Source: an uncultured Clostridia bacterium (lineage in GTDB: Bacteria > Bacillota > Clostridia > Lachnospirales > Lachnospiraceae). Taken from it: a stretch of DNA of 16,466 nt. Every line of letters begins with the position of its first letter. Within the stretch, counting starts at the first letter, position 1. The position numbers were made by a program, and so were the translations under genes. Location of the stretch: NCBI GenBank assembly GCA_945622055.1, contig CALZBV010000026.1:1-16466 (forward strand), given 5' to 3'. Below the pieces are notes generated by a model. The model was not told the origin of the DNA, searched no databases, and saw only the letters and a list, made by a program, of their open reading frames with translations. Positions 8,032 through 14,861 of this stretch are shown in pieces.

Positions 8032-8062
8032 TTTCCATATTTGTCAATGACTGATATGGAAA
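8032..8062. promoter_or_regulatory. 31-bp palindrome, likely operator
   Basis: A nested palindrome centred on base 8047. The outer arms are TTTCCATAT (8032-8040) and ATATGGAAA (8054-8062), the inner arms GTCA (8043-8046) and TGAC (8048-8051), with only two unpaired positions per arm between them. Thirteen of 15 arm positions pair. It lies between divergent genes, upstream of both predicted promoters. No T-run follows, so it is not a terminator. The neighbouring double-HTH protein is the obvious candidate to bind it. Confidence 0.75.
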
Positions 8063-8066
8063 CATC

Positions 8067-8095
8067 TATACAGATTAACCACGATATAGTATGAT
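8067..8095 (+). promoter_or_regulatory. Predicted promoter of double-HTH regulator gene
   Basis: TATACA (8067-8072, 4/6 match to the -35 consensus) and TATGAT (8090-8095, 5/6 to -10) are spaced by 17 bp. The start would be near 8102, giving a leader of about 48 nt. The palindrome ends 4 bp upstream of the -35 box, so binding there could affect this promoter. Confidence 0.5.
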
Positions 8096-8149
8096 AATAA
8101 ATACAAGAGTAAGGTTAGAATGAAATAATCAGAGTCGAGGTGCAAAACT

Positions 8150-9904
8150 ATGAGCTTTCAGGATCAGATAAATGAATATATTTCCATACTGGACTGCAGT
8201 GCAAAGGAACTGGCAGATGCCTCCGGACTGTCTGCCTCTGTTCTTAGCCGGTATCGTGCCGGAACACGCTCCCCGGAAAAAGGCACCGAGCAATTCGAAC
8301 GTCTCATACATGGTATTTCTGCACTGGCAAAGGAAAAAGAACATACGGAGCTTACAGAAGAAATAGTTCGTACTGCTTTGACCCGTTCTCTGGAGGGACA
8401 AGTCTTTCCGTACGAACAATTTCAAAAGAATCTGGACACCTTACTATCGGCGCTCCCGGTAAATATTGTTGACCTTGCCCGGTCACTAAACTTTGACAGC
8501 TCTTACATCTCACGCATACGAAAGGGACAAAGGAAACCTGCAGACCCGGAACGTTTTGCTGCCGGAGTTGCAAAGTTTATTGCAGCTCATATCACAGAGC
8601 CTGAATGCGTGATTGTTTCAAAATTAATCGAATGTGAAAAAAAAGAACTGGATAAAGAAAACATTTTTGTAGAACGCCTGACCAACTGGCTGGTTTCCGG
8701 ACAGGCAGTCAGGAAAGACATCGTTCTTCCGTTTCTTACCAAAATTGATGAATTTGACTTAAATGACTTTATCAGAAGCATCCATTTTGATAAATTAAAG
8801 GTTCCTACAATGCCGTTTCGTCTGCCGACCTCAAAGAACTATTACGGAATCAAGGAAATGTGTAATGCCACTCTGGACTTCTTTAAAGCAACAGTATTAT
8901 CAAAATCCACTCTGCCGATTATCGCCAATGACGACACCCCCTTAGCAGAGAAAGCTTCCGATTCCGAATTTATGAAAAAATTCATTTTTGCGGTTGCCTT
9001 GTCTTTAAAGAAGGGCTTGTATATTAAAATGATTCATAACATCAACCGCCCTTTTGATGAAATGATGATGGGGCTTGAGGGATGGATTCCGATGTATATG
9101 ACAGGACAGATATCCCCTTATTATCTCAAAGGAATCCATAATAAGGTATTCGGTCATTTCTTGTTTTCCAGCGGCGCTGCCGCCCTGTCCGGGGAATGCA
9201 TTGCGGACTATCCGCAAAACGGAAAAATGTATCTGACAAACAATAAGACCGAGCTGGCCTATTACAGACAAAGAGCTGAAGATTTACTTTCCAAGGCTTC
9301 GCCGCTGATGGATATTTACCGCATCGAATCAAAAGGACGTTTTTTCGATTTTCTTCGCAAAGACCTGGAAACGCCCGGAAATCGCAGGTCAATTCTTTCC
9401 TCATTACCGGTATATACTCTTTCGGACGCCCTGCTTGTTCACATACTGAATCATAATGACATCGAAGAAACCTATAAAGACAAAATTCAAAGGTTTGTTG
9501 CAGAGCAACGCTGTCTCTTCAAAGAACTCCTGAATAGAGCGTACATTACCGACGAAATTCCGGTCATAGACGAGGCCGAGTTTGCAAAATATCCAATGTA
9601 TCTTTCTCTTTCCGAGCTTTTCTATGAAGGGAATGTCGTATATACATACGAGGAATATTTAGAGCATATGGAACTGACCAAAGCCTTCAGCCGGGAGCAT
9701 GAAACCTATACCCTCAAACAAAACAGCAGATATCCATTCCGAAATATTCAAATCCATATCAACGAAGGAAACTGGGTTACCATTTCAAAGAGCAAGGCTC
9801 CCGCAATCCATTTTGTTATCCACAATCCTCAGCTTCGCACGGCCCTGGAGAATATGATACTTCCGGTATATGGAGAGGAACCGGAAGCAAACGCTGCCGA
9901 ATAA
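8150..9904 (+). CDS. Double Xre-type HTH regulator with large C-terminal region
   Basis: A 584-residue, probably cytoplasmic DNA-binding protein. Two helix-turn-helix motifs of the Xre/Cro type are visible: residues 17-42 (KELADASGLSASVLSRYRAG) and residues 105-131 (NIVDLARSLNFDSSYISRIR then KGQRKP). Both have the Ser-x-x-(Ser)-Arg-(Tyr/Ile)-(Arg) recognition-helix pattern followed by G-x-R-x-P. Residues 140-584 are alpha-helical in character and carry no enzymatic motif or membrane segment that I recognise; this region may sense a ligand or mediate oligomerisation. GAGG lies 9 nt before the ATG. The gene is divergent from the exported-protein operon across a 31-bp palindrome, which suggests it controls that operon and itself. 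An AGCS transporter gene follows 79 nt downstream on the same strand. The target is inferred, not shown. Confidence 0.8.
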   Translation: MSFQDQINEYISILDCSAKELADASGLSASVLSRYRAGTRSPEKGTEQFERLIHGISALAKEKEHTELTEEIVRTALTRSLEGQVFPYEQFQKNLDTLLSALPVNIVDLARSLNFDSSYISRIRKGQRKPADPERFAAGVAKFIAAHITEPECVIVSKLIECEKKELDKENIFVERLTNWLVSGQAVRKDIVLPFLTKIDEFDLNDFIRSIHFDKLKVPTMPFRLPTSKNYYGIKEMCNATLDFFKATVLSKSTLPIIANDDTPLAEKASDSEFMKKFIFAVALSLKKGLYIKMIHNINRPFDEMMMGLEGWIPMYMTGQISPYYLKGIHNKVFGHFLFSSGAAALSGECIADYPQNGKMYLTNNKTELAYYRQRAEDLLSKASPLMDIYRIESKGRFFDFLRKDLETPGNRRSILSSLPVYTLSDALLVHILNHNDIEETYKDKIQRFVAEQRCLFKELLNRAYITDEIPVIDEAEFAKYPMYLSLSELFYEGNVVYTYEEYLEHMELTKAFSREHETYTLKQNSRYPFRNIQIHINEGNWVTISKSKAPAIHFVIHNPQLRTALENMILPVYGEEPEANAAE

Positions 9905-9983
9905 CTATATTTTCGTAAGATATTTTCTGCCGAATACTATTTTCGTACCGCTCATACTGTATAAAAAAAAGGTTTCTCTGCCT

Positions 9984-11273
9984 ATGCTTTATCATTTTCT
10001 CTCTACTGCCAACCGGCTTTTATGGAATGGTCCTCTTTTAGTTCTGCTGTTGGGCGTCCATGTTTATTTCACAATCCGGTTAAGGGGTGTCCAGCGAAAA
10101 CTGCCTTTCGCCGTACGCCTGTCTGCCGGTCCCGAAAAAAAGAACCTGTTTGCCTCCCTTGCTACCGCCCTTGCTGCCACGCTTGGGACAGGCAACATCG
10201 TCGGTGTTTCCACTGCAATTGCACTCGGCGGTCCCGGCGCCGTTTTCTGGTGCTGGCTGACCGGTCTGTTCGGTATGTCCACTGCTTATGCAGAAAGCTA
10301 TATCAGCGTTGCATGTCGCCGTTCCGATTCCTCCGGCAAATTGAGGGGCGGAATCATGTACGTTTTTTCCGATACACTTGGTCTGAAAAAGCTCGGCACC
10401 CTCTTTGCTTTTCTGCTTCTGACCGCATCCTTCGGTGTAGGCTGCTCCACTCAGGCCGGAACCGTTTCGGAAACCTTACATACCCTGACCGGACTTGTGC
10501 CGGCTGTCTCCGGTATTCTTCTGGTCTTCTTCGTCGGCTATGTCATCCTGCACGGCAGTACATCGATTACCAGATTCTGCAGTGTCCTCGTCCCTGTGAT
10601 GGCAGTTCTTTACCTGTTTTTCTGCCTTTTGCTTCTAGGCATCAATCACACTTGCGTTTTTCCTGCAATCCGACAGATTGTCGTCTCCGCCTTTACACCT
10701 TCCGCGGCACTCGGCGGCATCACCGGTGGTTCCTTTCTCACTTCCGCAAGATATGGCATTGCACGTGGCCTTTTTACAAACGAAGCCGGTCTCGGTACTG
10801 CGCCGCTTGCCTTCGTAGAAGAAGAAAAAAGCAGCCCTGAAAAAGCTGCTCTTTTATCTATGTCTGCTGTTTTTTTTGATACCGTTGTACTTTGCGCCCT
10901 CACCGGAATCGTGATTGTAAGCTCTCTGCTTCGTTTTCCTTCCCTTGCCGAGAATGTATCCTCCACCGAGCTTACCGGCGCTGCCTTTTCCTTACTCCCT
11001 GGTGGTAAAATCTTCCTTGGTATATCCCTGATTGCCTTTGCTTACGCCACCCTGATCGGCTGGTCTTATTTTGGTGCCCAGGCAGTTATTTATCTGTTCG
11101 GGGAAAGCTCCCTGCAAACCTACCGGCTCTGCTATCTTGGTATGATTTTCATAGGGTGTATCCTGTCACTCCCGCTCATTTGGGAGCTGACGGATTTTAT
11201 AAACGCCTGCATGGTAATTCCAAACATTACTGCCCTTCTGCTGCTTCGCAAAAGTATCCGTCCGCCCAAATAG
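9984..11273 (+). CDS. AGCS family sodium:alanine/glycine symporter
   Basis: A 429-residue membrane protein of the amino acid:cation symporter (AGCS) family, which takes up alanine, glycine or similar amino acids with Na+. Family motifs are present: GTGNIVGVSTAIA (68-80), GGPGAVFW (82-89) and RGLFTNEAGLGTAP (261-274). About ten hydrophobic segments are seen. Near the C-terminus GWSYFGAQ (359-366) stands where the family usually has GW-Y-GE, so the common Glu is replaced by Ala; the effect is unknown. I chose the ATG at 9984 since it begins at the usual family N-terminus; an in-frame ATG at 9870 would overlap the regulator by 35 bp and add an atypical 38-residue tail. The ribosome binding site is weak (AAAAAGG, 11 nt away). 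It may be co-transcribed with the regulator gene upstream. Confidence 0.9.
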   Translation: MLYHFLSTANRLLWNGPLLVLLLGVHVYFTIRLRGVQRKLPFAVRLSAGPEKKNLFASLATALAATLGTGNIVGVSTAIALGGPGAVFWCWLTGLFGMSTAYAESYISVACRRSDSSGKLRGGIMYVFSDTLGLKKLGTLFAFLLLTASFGVGCSTQAGTVSETLHTLTGLVPAVSGILLVFFVGYVILHGSTSITRFCSVLVPVMAVLYLFFCLLLLGINHTCVFPAIRQIVVSAFTPSAALGGITGGSFLTSARYGIARGLFTNEAGLGTAPLAFVEEEKSSPEKAALLSMSAVFFDTVVLCALTGIVIVSSLLRFPSLAENVSSTELTGAAFSLLPGGKIFLGISLIAFAYATLIGWSYFGAQAVIYLFGESSLQTYRLCYLGMIFIGCILSLPLIWELTDFINACMVIPNITALLLLRKSIRPPK

Positions 11274-11290
11274 CTGTTTTCCCGGACGGA
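11257..11290. terminator. Inverted repeat between convergent genes
   Basis: TCCGTCCG (11257-11264) pairs with CGGACGGA (11283-11290), a perfect 8-bp GC-rich stem with an 18-nt loop. It spans the stop codon of the symporter gene, and the convergent DJ-1 gene ends at 11311. A T-run is missing on both strands, so terminator function is doubtful. Confidence 0.3.
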
Positions 11291-11310
11291 CGCACAAATA
11301 AGTGCTTCCG

Positions 11311-11868
11311 TTATTCGCCCTTCCGATACTGAATGGTATTCAAAAGCTCCGCTGCCGTTTCCCCGGTCGTAAGCAGAGAAACCAGTGCAGCACCAAACGC
11401 AATTGAAGTTCCCATACCACGGCTCGTAATAATGTTTCCGTCAATCACAACTGCATCCGGCATTACCTTTGCTCCCAAAAGCTTTTCCTCATAGCCCGGA
11501 AAACAGGTCGCATGACGCCCCTCCAAAAGGTGATATGAGCCGAGCACACTCGGAGCGGCGCAAATTGCGGCAATATATTTCTTCTCCTCATTGTACCGGA
11601 GCAAAAGCTTCTTAAGCCCTTCCTGCTCCTGCAAATGCAGCGTTCCCGGCATTCCTCCCGGAAGCACTGCCATCACGCCATCGGAAAAATCAACCGACTC
11701 AAAAAGCTCATCTGCCTCCACACTGATTCCATGAGAGCCTGTTACCTTTTTCTTTCCGCTTACCGAAACCATGACCGTATCCACCTTTACCCGGCGCAAC
11801 AAATCTACCACGGTCAGTGCCTCAATTTCTTCAAATCCGTCTGCTAAAAACAAAAAAACCTTACTCAT
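11311..11868 (-). CDS. DJ-1/PfpI family protein
   Basis: A 185-residue cytoplasmic protein of the DJ-1/ThiJ/PfpI superfamily, closest by motif to the DJ-1/YajL branch. The nucleophile elbow AAICAAPSVLG places the reactive Cys at residue 103, and the FEEIE motif supplies the conserved acidic residue (Glu16) that normally activates it. PGGMPG (70-75) is the usual glycine-rich loop. Proteins of this branch are linked to protection against oxidative or carbonyl stress; glyoxalase and deglycase activities have been proposed for the family and partly disputed. Length is standard. The ATG at 11868 follows AAGGAGAAG. It lies 47 nt after the CE2-like esterase gene, so it is probably the last gene of that operon. 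Substrate unknown. Confidence 0.92.
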   Translation of the reverse strand: MSKVFLFLADGFEEIEALTVVDLLRRVKVDTVMVSVSGKKKVTGSHGISVEADELFESVDFSDGVMAVLPGGMPGTLHLQEQEGLKKLLLRYNEEKKYIAAICAAPSVLGSYHLLEGRHATCFPGYEEKLLGAKVMPDAVVIDGNIITSRGMGTSIAFGAALVSLLTTGETAAELLNTIQYRKGE

Positions 11869-11915
11869 ACACTTCTCCTTGTCCTGTAGCCTCTTATTAT
11901 CGCCATGTAATCTGC

Positions 11916-13049
11916 TTACTTACCAGAAATCCTCTCTCTGATTGCTTTTGCAATCACACCTGCTGCCATCTCATGTCCCTTCACACCCGGATGACATCTT
12001 GCACCAATCTGGTCTCCCGAAATCTCAGGAAGCGGTATAAAGCTTACCTTTAAATCACCGGTTTCCTCCTGATATCTGCGGATTCCCTCCCTTACCGCCG
12101 GAGCAGTAAGGTCTCCCATCAATCCAAGACACCACAAAATCTCTGCTTTCGGATTGTTCTTTCGAACTGTATGTAAAAATGCGGTAGCACAGCGGGTAAT
12201 CTCTTCCATGCATTCCGGTTTCGGAAGACCATCCGCGCCACGCTCCATTTTGTATGACTTTTGGGTCTTGGGGTCCGTCCATGCCGGCTGGTCAAATGCA
12301 GCTGCATCATTCGTTCCGAGATTAATCACAATAAAATCCGGCTGCCAGGAAGAAAAATCATGCTGCTCCTTTCCCCCGAGGGAAATATTACGCTCGCCGG
12401 AAAGCACGCTGCAAACCTGCTCATAATATAACGGAATGATACTCTCCCGATTGTTATCCCAGGCACAGCAAAGTCCATTTCCACTCTGGGAAAAAATACG
12501 ATATTCTGCGGAAAGCTCCTTTGCAACCATAAACGGATACGCCCGGCTCGTCGAAAACCACTGGGCAATCCAGTCATTTTCCCCGCAGGAACCATAGCTT
12601 CCCTCCCCGGAGGTAATACTGTCCCCGATAAACTCAATTTTGCAATTTTTCTCCGGAAGCTCAAAAAACTCCCCGTCCGCATAAAGAGCATGTACCGAAA
12701 GCACGGACTGTTCGTCCGCCGGCATCGGCTGAACCTCCTTTAACACACAAACGCGGTTTTCCTTTTGCTCCTGCATATTTCGAAGCAGACAAACCTTTGT
12801 CCTGCCCTTTGGAAGCATCTGTCTGGACAACAGTGCCCCGTTTACAAAAACCGCAATCCACTGTTCATAGCAGGAATAATCCGACTCAAATTCACACCAT
12901 AGCTCCGTCCCTTTAAATCCCACCTCAAAGCCGGAGGCGGTCCAAAACAGCGTCAGCGGATTCCTCCGTCCGTTTGTTCGTCCCAGCACCCGAAGCTCTT
13001 TGATATCTCCGATTTCATATCTCTTTTCCAAAATACCATCCTCCCACAT
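11916..13049 (-). CDS. SGNH/GDSL esterase, CE2-like
   Basis: A 377-residue hydrolase with the two-domain layout of carbohydrate esterase family 2: an N-terminal beta-sandwich (about 10-130) and an SGNH hydrolase domain (about 135-375). Catalytic blocks are visible: GDSIT with Ser144, SGNG (189-192), GTND with Asn247 (245-248), and HPGVKGH with His353 (353-359). CE2 enzymes remove acetyl groups from plant polysaccharides such as xylan or mannan. No signal peptide is present, so it would act inside the cell on imported acetylated oligosaccharides (inference). Two starts are possible: ATG at 13049 with AAAAGG 6 nt before it, or TTG at 13031 with a stronger GGGAGGA (13039-13045) 8 nt before it, which would remove six residues. 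It lies 15 nt after the small membrane protein gene. Confidence 0.88.
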   Translation of the reverse strand: MWEDGILEKRYEIGDIKELRVLGRTNGRRNPLTLFWTASGFEVGFKGTELWCEFESDYSCYEQWIAVFVNGALLSRQMLPKGRTKVCLLRNMQEQKENRVCVLKEVQPMPADEQSVLSVHALYADGEFFELPEKNCKIEFIGDSITSGEGSYGSCGENDWIAQWFSTSRAYPFMVAKELSAEYRIFSQSGNGLCCAWDNNRESIIPLYYEQVCSVLSGERNISLGGKEQHDFSSWQPDFIVINLGTNDAAAFDQPAWTDPKTQKSYKMERGADGLPKPECMEEITRCATAFLHTVRKNNPKAEILWCLGLMGDLTAPAVREGIRRYQEETGDLKVSFIPLPEISGDQIGARCHPGVKGHEMAAGVIAKAIRERISGK

Positions 13050-13064
13050 TCGTAGCCTTTTAAG

Positions 13065-13523
13065 CTATTCCTGCTTTCTTCCTTCTCTTGCACGCTTTAT
13101 CAGAATCCGTTCCAAAACCTGACGGTACGTTTCAATAATACGTGCATCTACATAAAAACACCGGTTAGCGAAAAACTGCCAGGTTTTCAGCCCGAATCCA
13201 AGACAAAGTACACCAATGGCCGGAAGAAGCACTTCAGTAGGAAACTGTGCACACAAAACATAAAACCATGCCATAATAAACAGCAAAAATGACATCATAT
13301 AAGTCTTTCCCACCTTGAATGCCGAATAAAGCGTCTCATTCAATCTCGCCTGCATTCCAAGGATTTTCTCAGAATCCAGACAATTACAATACTGGTAAAT
13401 TGTATTAAACAGCTCTTTGCTTTCTTCTACCTCCGGACCGATATACTTCTCCACATATTCTGCAAACTGTTGATACCTTCCGGCACCGAATTCCTTTCGG
13501 AGCAATTTTTTAAAACAATTCAT
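13065..13523 (-). CDS. Small two-helix membrane protein, unknown function
   Basis: A 152-residue protein that I do not recognise. A basic, helical N-terminal part (1-72) is followed by two hydrophobic helices (about 74-94 and 97-118) with a very short loop, and then a basic amphipathic C-terminal tail (about 120-152, ending in KRAREGRKQE). With a hairpin of two helices, both ends probably face the cytoplasm. I chose the ATG at 13523 because AAGGAG lies 6-7 nt before it; in-frame starts at 13541 and 13697 lack a well-placed site. It is the first gene of a three-gene operon with the CE2-like esterase and the DJ-1 protein, but nothing in it points to a related job. Confidence 0.7.
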   Translation of the reverse strand: MNCFKKLLRKEFGAGRYQQFAEYVEKYIGPEVEESKELFNTIYQYCNCLDSEKILGMQARLNETLYSAFKVGKTYMMSFLLFIMAWFYVLCAQFPTEVLLPAIGVLCLGFGLKTWQFFANRCFYVDARIIETYRQVLERILIKRAREGRKQE

Positions 13524-13603
13524 TTTTTTCTCCTTGTTCATTTCCTTCCCATACACAATACATTTTTCACAATCGTCCGCTTCTGCCGCGAACATTCTAT
13601 TAG

Positions 13604-13633
13604 AGTATATGCAAATAGGCTTTTTTCTCGCAA
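13604..13633 (-). promoter_or_regulatory. Predicted promoter of 13523-11311 operon
   Basis: TTGCGA (minus strand, 13628-13633, 4/6) and TATACT (13604-13609, 5/6) are spaced by 18 bp. Transcription would start near 13597, leaving a leader of about 74 nt before the start codon at 13523. Confidence 0.5.
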
Positions 13634-13897
13634 GTAATATGTTCCACACGCTTATTCTATCTCTTTTTCTACCGAAAAGCAAGCCGGGAATATGCAAAAC
13701 CTCCTTTTCCGACCTTCATAAAACCGAAAATAATCGTTTACAGAAAGTTCACAATCTATCCACACCCAAAACATATATGTACAATATACTGTATTTCAGA
13801 AAGAAACAATACAAAATTTGCTTATATCATTCTTCTTTTTCATATATTTGGTTCGGTGTTACCCTCCCCTTTCATAACATCGAACTTCTCCTCTTAC

Positions 13898-13928
13898 TAC
13901 CTCCGCCGGCAGCGGAGGTAATTTTTTT
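13898..13928 (+). terminator. Strong rho-independent terminator, plus strand
   Basis: TACCTCCGC (13898-13906) and GCGGAGGTA (13912-13920) form a perfect 9-bp GC-rich stem with a 5-nt loop, followed after one A by seven Ts (13922-13928). The orientation is plus strand, yet genes on both sides are on the minus strand. On the minus strand no T-run follows the hairpin. See findings. Confidence 0.8.
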
Positions 13929-13990
13929 CTCTCCGACTTTTTTCTATATTTTTTCCTTTTCTTTATCGACCTTTTATATACTAAATATTA

Positions 13991-14551
13991 CTATGCCCAT
14001 CTCGTTTCCAAAAAGAACTGCAGCATTCGCTCCACTCCCGCCAGCACCTGTGTATCTTCTTTCGCCGGCAAAGCATCCGTATGAAACGAGCCAATCATTT
14101 CAAAGATATCCTTACAGTTCATCAGCCTCAGCAGTGTTTTTGCAGTTTCATACGCTTTCTCCGGCTTTCCGTCACCGCCACCCACCAAAAGCACGGCACC
14201 TTTCTTCGGCTTCAATCCGCTGTCTTCCTTCCGAAACCGCTTGCCACAATAATAAGTCTGTAGTCTGCTTCCTACATCCAGCATTTTCCCGGTCAGCTCC
14301 GAAAAATAAACCGGTGACGCAATCAGTACATTGTCACAGTCCTTCAGATACTCGTAAACCTCCTGCATCTCATCCTTTACCGCGCATCCACTCTGCTTCT
14401 GACAGTATCTGCAATCCAGACATGGTGAGATGTTACAGCGGTAGGCATCTACAATTTTGTATTCTCCGGACAGCCTGTCCGTAAGAAACTTTAATAAGCC
14501 TGCGGTGTCTCCGTTTTTTCGCGGAGAACCGTTAAAAATAAGTGTTTTCAA
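13991..14551 (-). CDS. Isf-like iron-sulfur flavoprotein, flavodoxin fold
   Basis: A 186-residue protein of the NADPH-dependent FMN reductase / iron-sulfur flavoprotein group. The N-terminal FMN phosphate loop is FNGSPRKNGDT (6-16). A compact cysteine cluster C44-x2-C47-x2-C50-x5-C56 follows, which is the pattern that binds a 4Fe-4S cluster in archaeal and clostridial Isf proteins. SPVYF (79-83) is the usual second FMN-contact region. The likely role is electron transfer or reduction of quinones or other small oxidants in the cytoplasm; the natural partner is unknown. The start is a TTG codon (14549-14551), supported by AAGGAGG ten bases upstream. That binding site lies in the remnant of an ATPase gene. 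Confidence 0.9.
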   Translation of the reverse strand: MKTLIFNGSPRKNGDTAGLLKFLTDRLSGEYKIVDAYRCNISPCLDCRYCQKQSGCAVKDEMQEVYEYLKDCDNVLIASPVYFSELTGKMLDVGSRLQTYYCGKRFRKEDSGLKPKKGAVLLVGGGDGKPEKAYETAKTLLRLMNCKDIFEMIGSFHTDALPAKEDTQVLAGVERMLQFFLETRWA

Positions 14552-14556
14552 CCCTA

Positions 14557-14675
14557 TTATCCCTCCTTCACATGAGAAAACACGAACTTTTTATTGTCCT
14601 TCGCCAACTGCTTTGGAATGGAATCCCAAATCCATCCTTCCATTCCACTAACTGCTTCATGATATCTCTTTCCAT
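14557..14675 (-). pseudogene. Remnant of AAA_14/DUF4143 ATP-binding protein gene
   Basis: A heavily deleted gene. A frame starting at ATG 14675, with GGAG upstream, encodes MERDIMKQLVEWKD, which matches the usual N-terminus of the AAA_14/DUF4143 ATPases (COG1373). Near 14635 the similarity jumps to another frame: from 14643 it reads WIWDSIPKQLAKDNKKF then VFSHVKEG and stops at 14557-14559. In intact members the motif SIP-QLA-EN-KF lies more than 200 residues after the N-terminus, so the P-loop ATPase core has been lost by internal deletion. The C-terminal DUF4143 part is also missing. The family match is from memory; intact members are about 400 residues. Confidence 0.65.
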
Positions 14676-14711
14676 GTAATCATCTCCGTTCTCACAAAAG
14701 ATTCCACCTAA

Positions 14712-14720
14712 AGCATATCA
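14712..14720 (-). promoter_or_regulatory. Possible extended -10 promoter
   Basis: TGATATGCT on the minus strand has an extended -10 form (TG-A-TATGCT). It lies upstream of the ATPase remnant and the flavoprotein gene. A -35 box is only weakly visible (TTGCGT, 18 bp upstream, inside the terminator hairpin). Confidence 0.3.
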
Positions 14721-14731
14721 CAGCAAAGTAG

Positions 14732-14758
14732 AAAAACGCAAAACAATCCTGCGTTTTT
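14732..14758 (-). terminator. Terminator after GNAT gene, symmetric
   Basis: AAAAACGCA (14732-14740) pairs with TGCGTTTTT (14750-14758), a 9-bp stem with a 9-nt loop. Because the arms are A- and T-runs, it can end transcripts from either strand. On the minus strand it lies about 100 nt after the GNAT stop codon. Confidence 0.6.
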
Positions 14759-14800
14759 TCATAGGAACTTTTTAACTTTTCTTGCGTTTTACATAGGAAC
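14750..14800. repeat. Short direct repeat
   Basis: TGCGTTTTTTCATAGGAAC (14750-14768) and TGCGTTTTACATAGGAAC (14783-14800) are near-identical copies 33 bp apart. The first is also the 3' arm of the terminator at 14732-14758, so the same 5' arm could pair with either copy. Confidence 0.7.
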
Positions 14801-14861
14801 ATTTACATTTCCATCACATTTTTTATACGTTCAAAGCTAAAACAATTTCCCGACTTTTACT

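Larger units (their letters stand above)
13524..13990. other. 467-bp gap without a supported gene
   Basis: This A/T-rich gap holds the promoter at 13604-13633, a perfect 10-bp palindrome ACATATATGT (13771-13780) and the terminator hairpin at 13898-13928. A plus-strand open frame crosses it but has no credible start or protein-like composition. Several very short minus-strand frames (3-15 codons) near 13800-13890 are too small to support. Confidence 0.6.

Noticed and set aside
8042..8047. Perfect minus-strand TTGACA as -35 box of the exported-protein operon
   Set aside because: No -10 box lies 16-18 bp downstream; the hexamer is better explained as the centre of the palindrome.
9904..9949. 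Two ACTAT-TTTTCGTA copies before the AGCS gene
   Set aside because: The copies are short and in A/T-rich sequence, so chance is likely; no clear promoter or operator could be built around them.
10022..10840. 272-codon plus-strand frame inside the AGCS gene
   Set aside because: It is a shifted frame of the symporter gene; the translation is rich in Arg, Cys and His and has no family motif.
13771..13780. Palindrome ACATATATGT
   Set aside because: A simple A/T-rich 10-bp palindrome is expected by chance in such sequence and no promoter places it as an operator.
13800..13890. Chain of tiny overlapping minus-strand frames (3-15 codons)
   Set aside because: Overlapping ATGA junctions are present, but the frames are too short and A-rich to support as genes without conservation data.
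13534..14484. 316-codon plus-strand frame across the gap and the flavoprotein gene
   Set aside because: It is antisense to the flavoprotein gene over its second half, crosses a strong plus-strand terminator, has no ribosome binding site and a non-protein-like composition.
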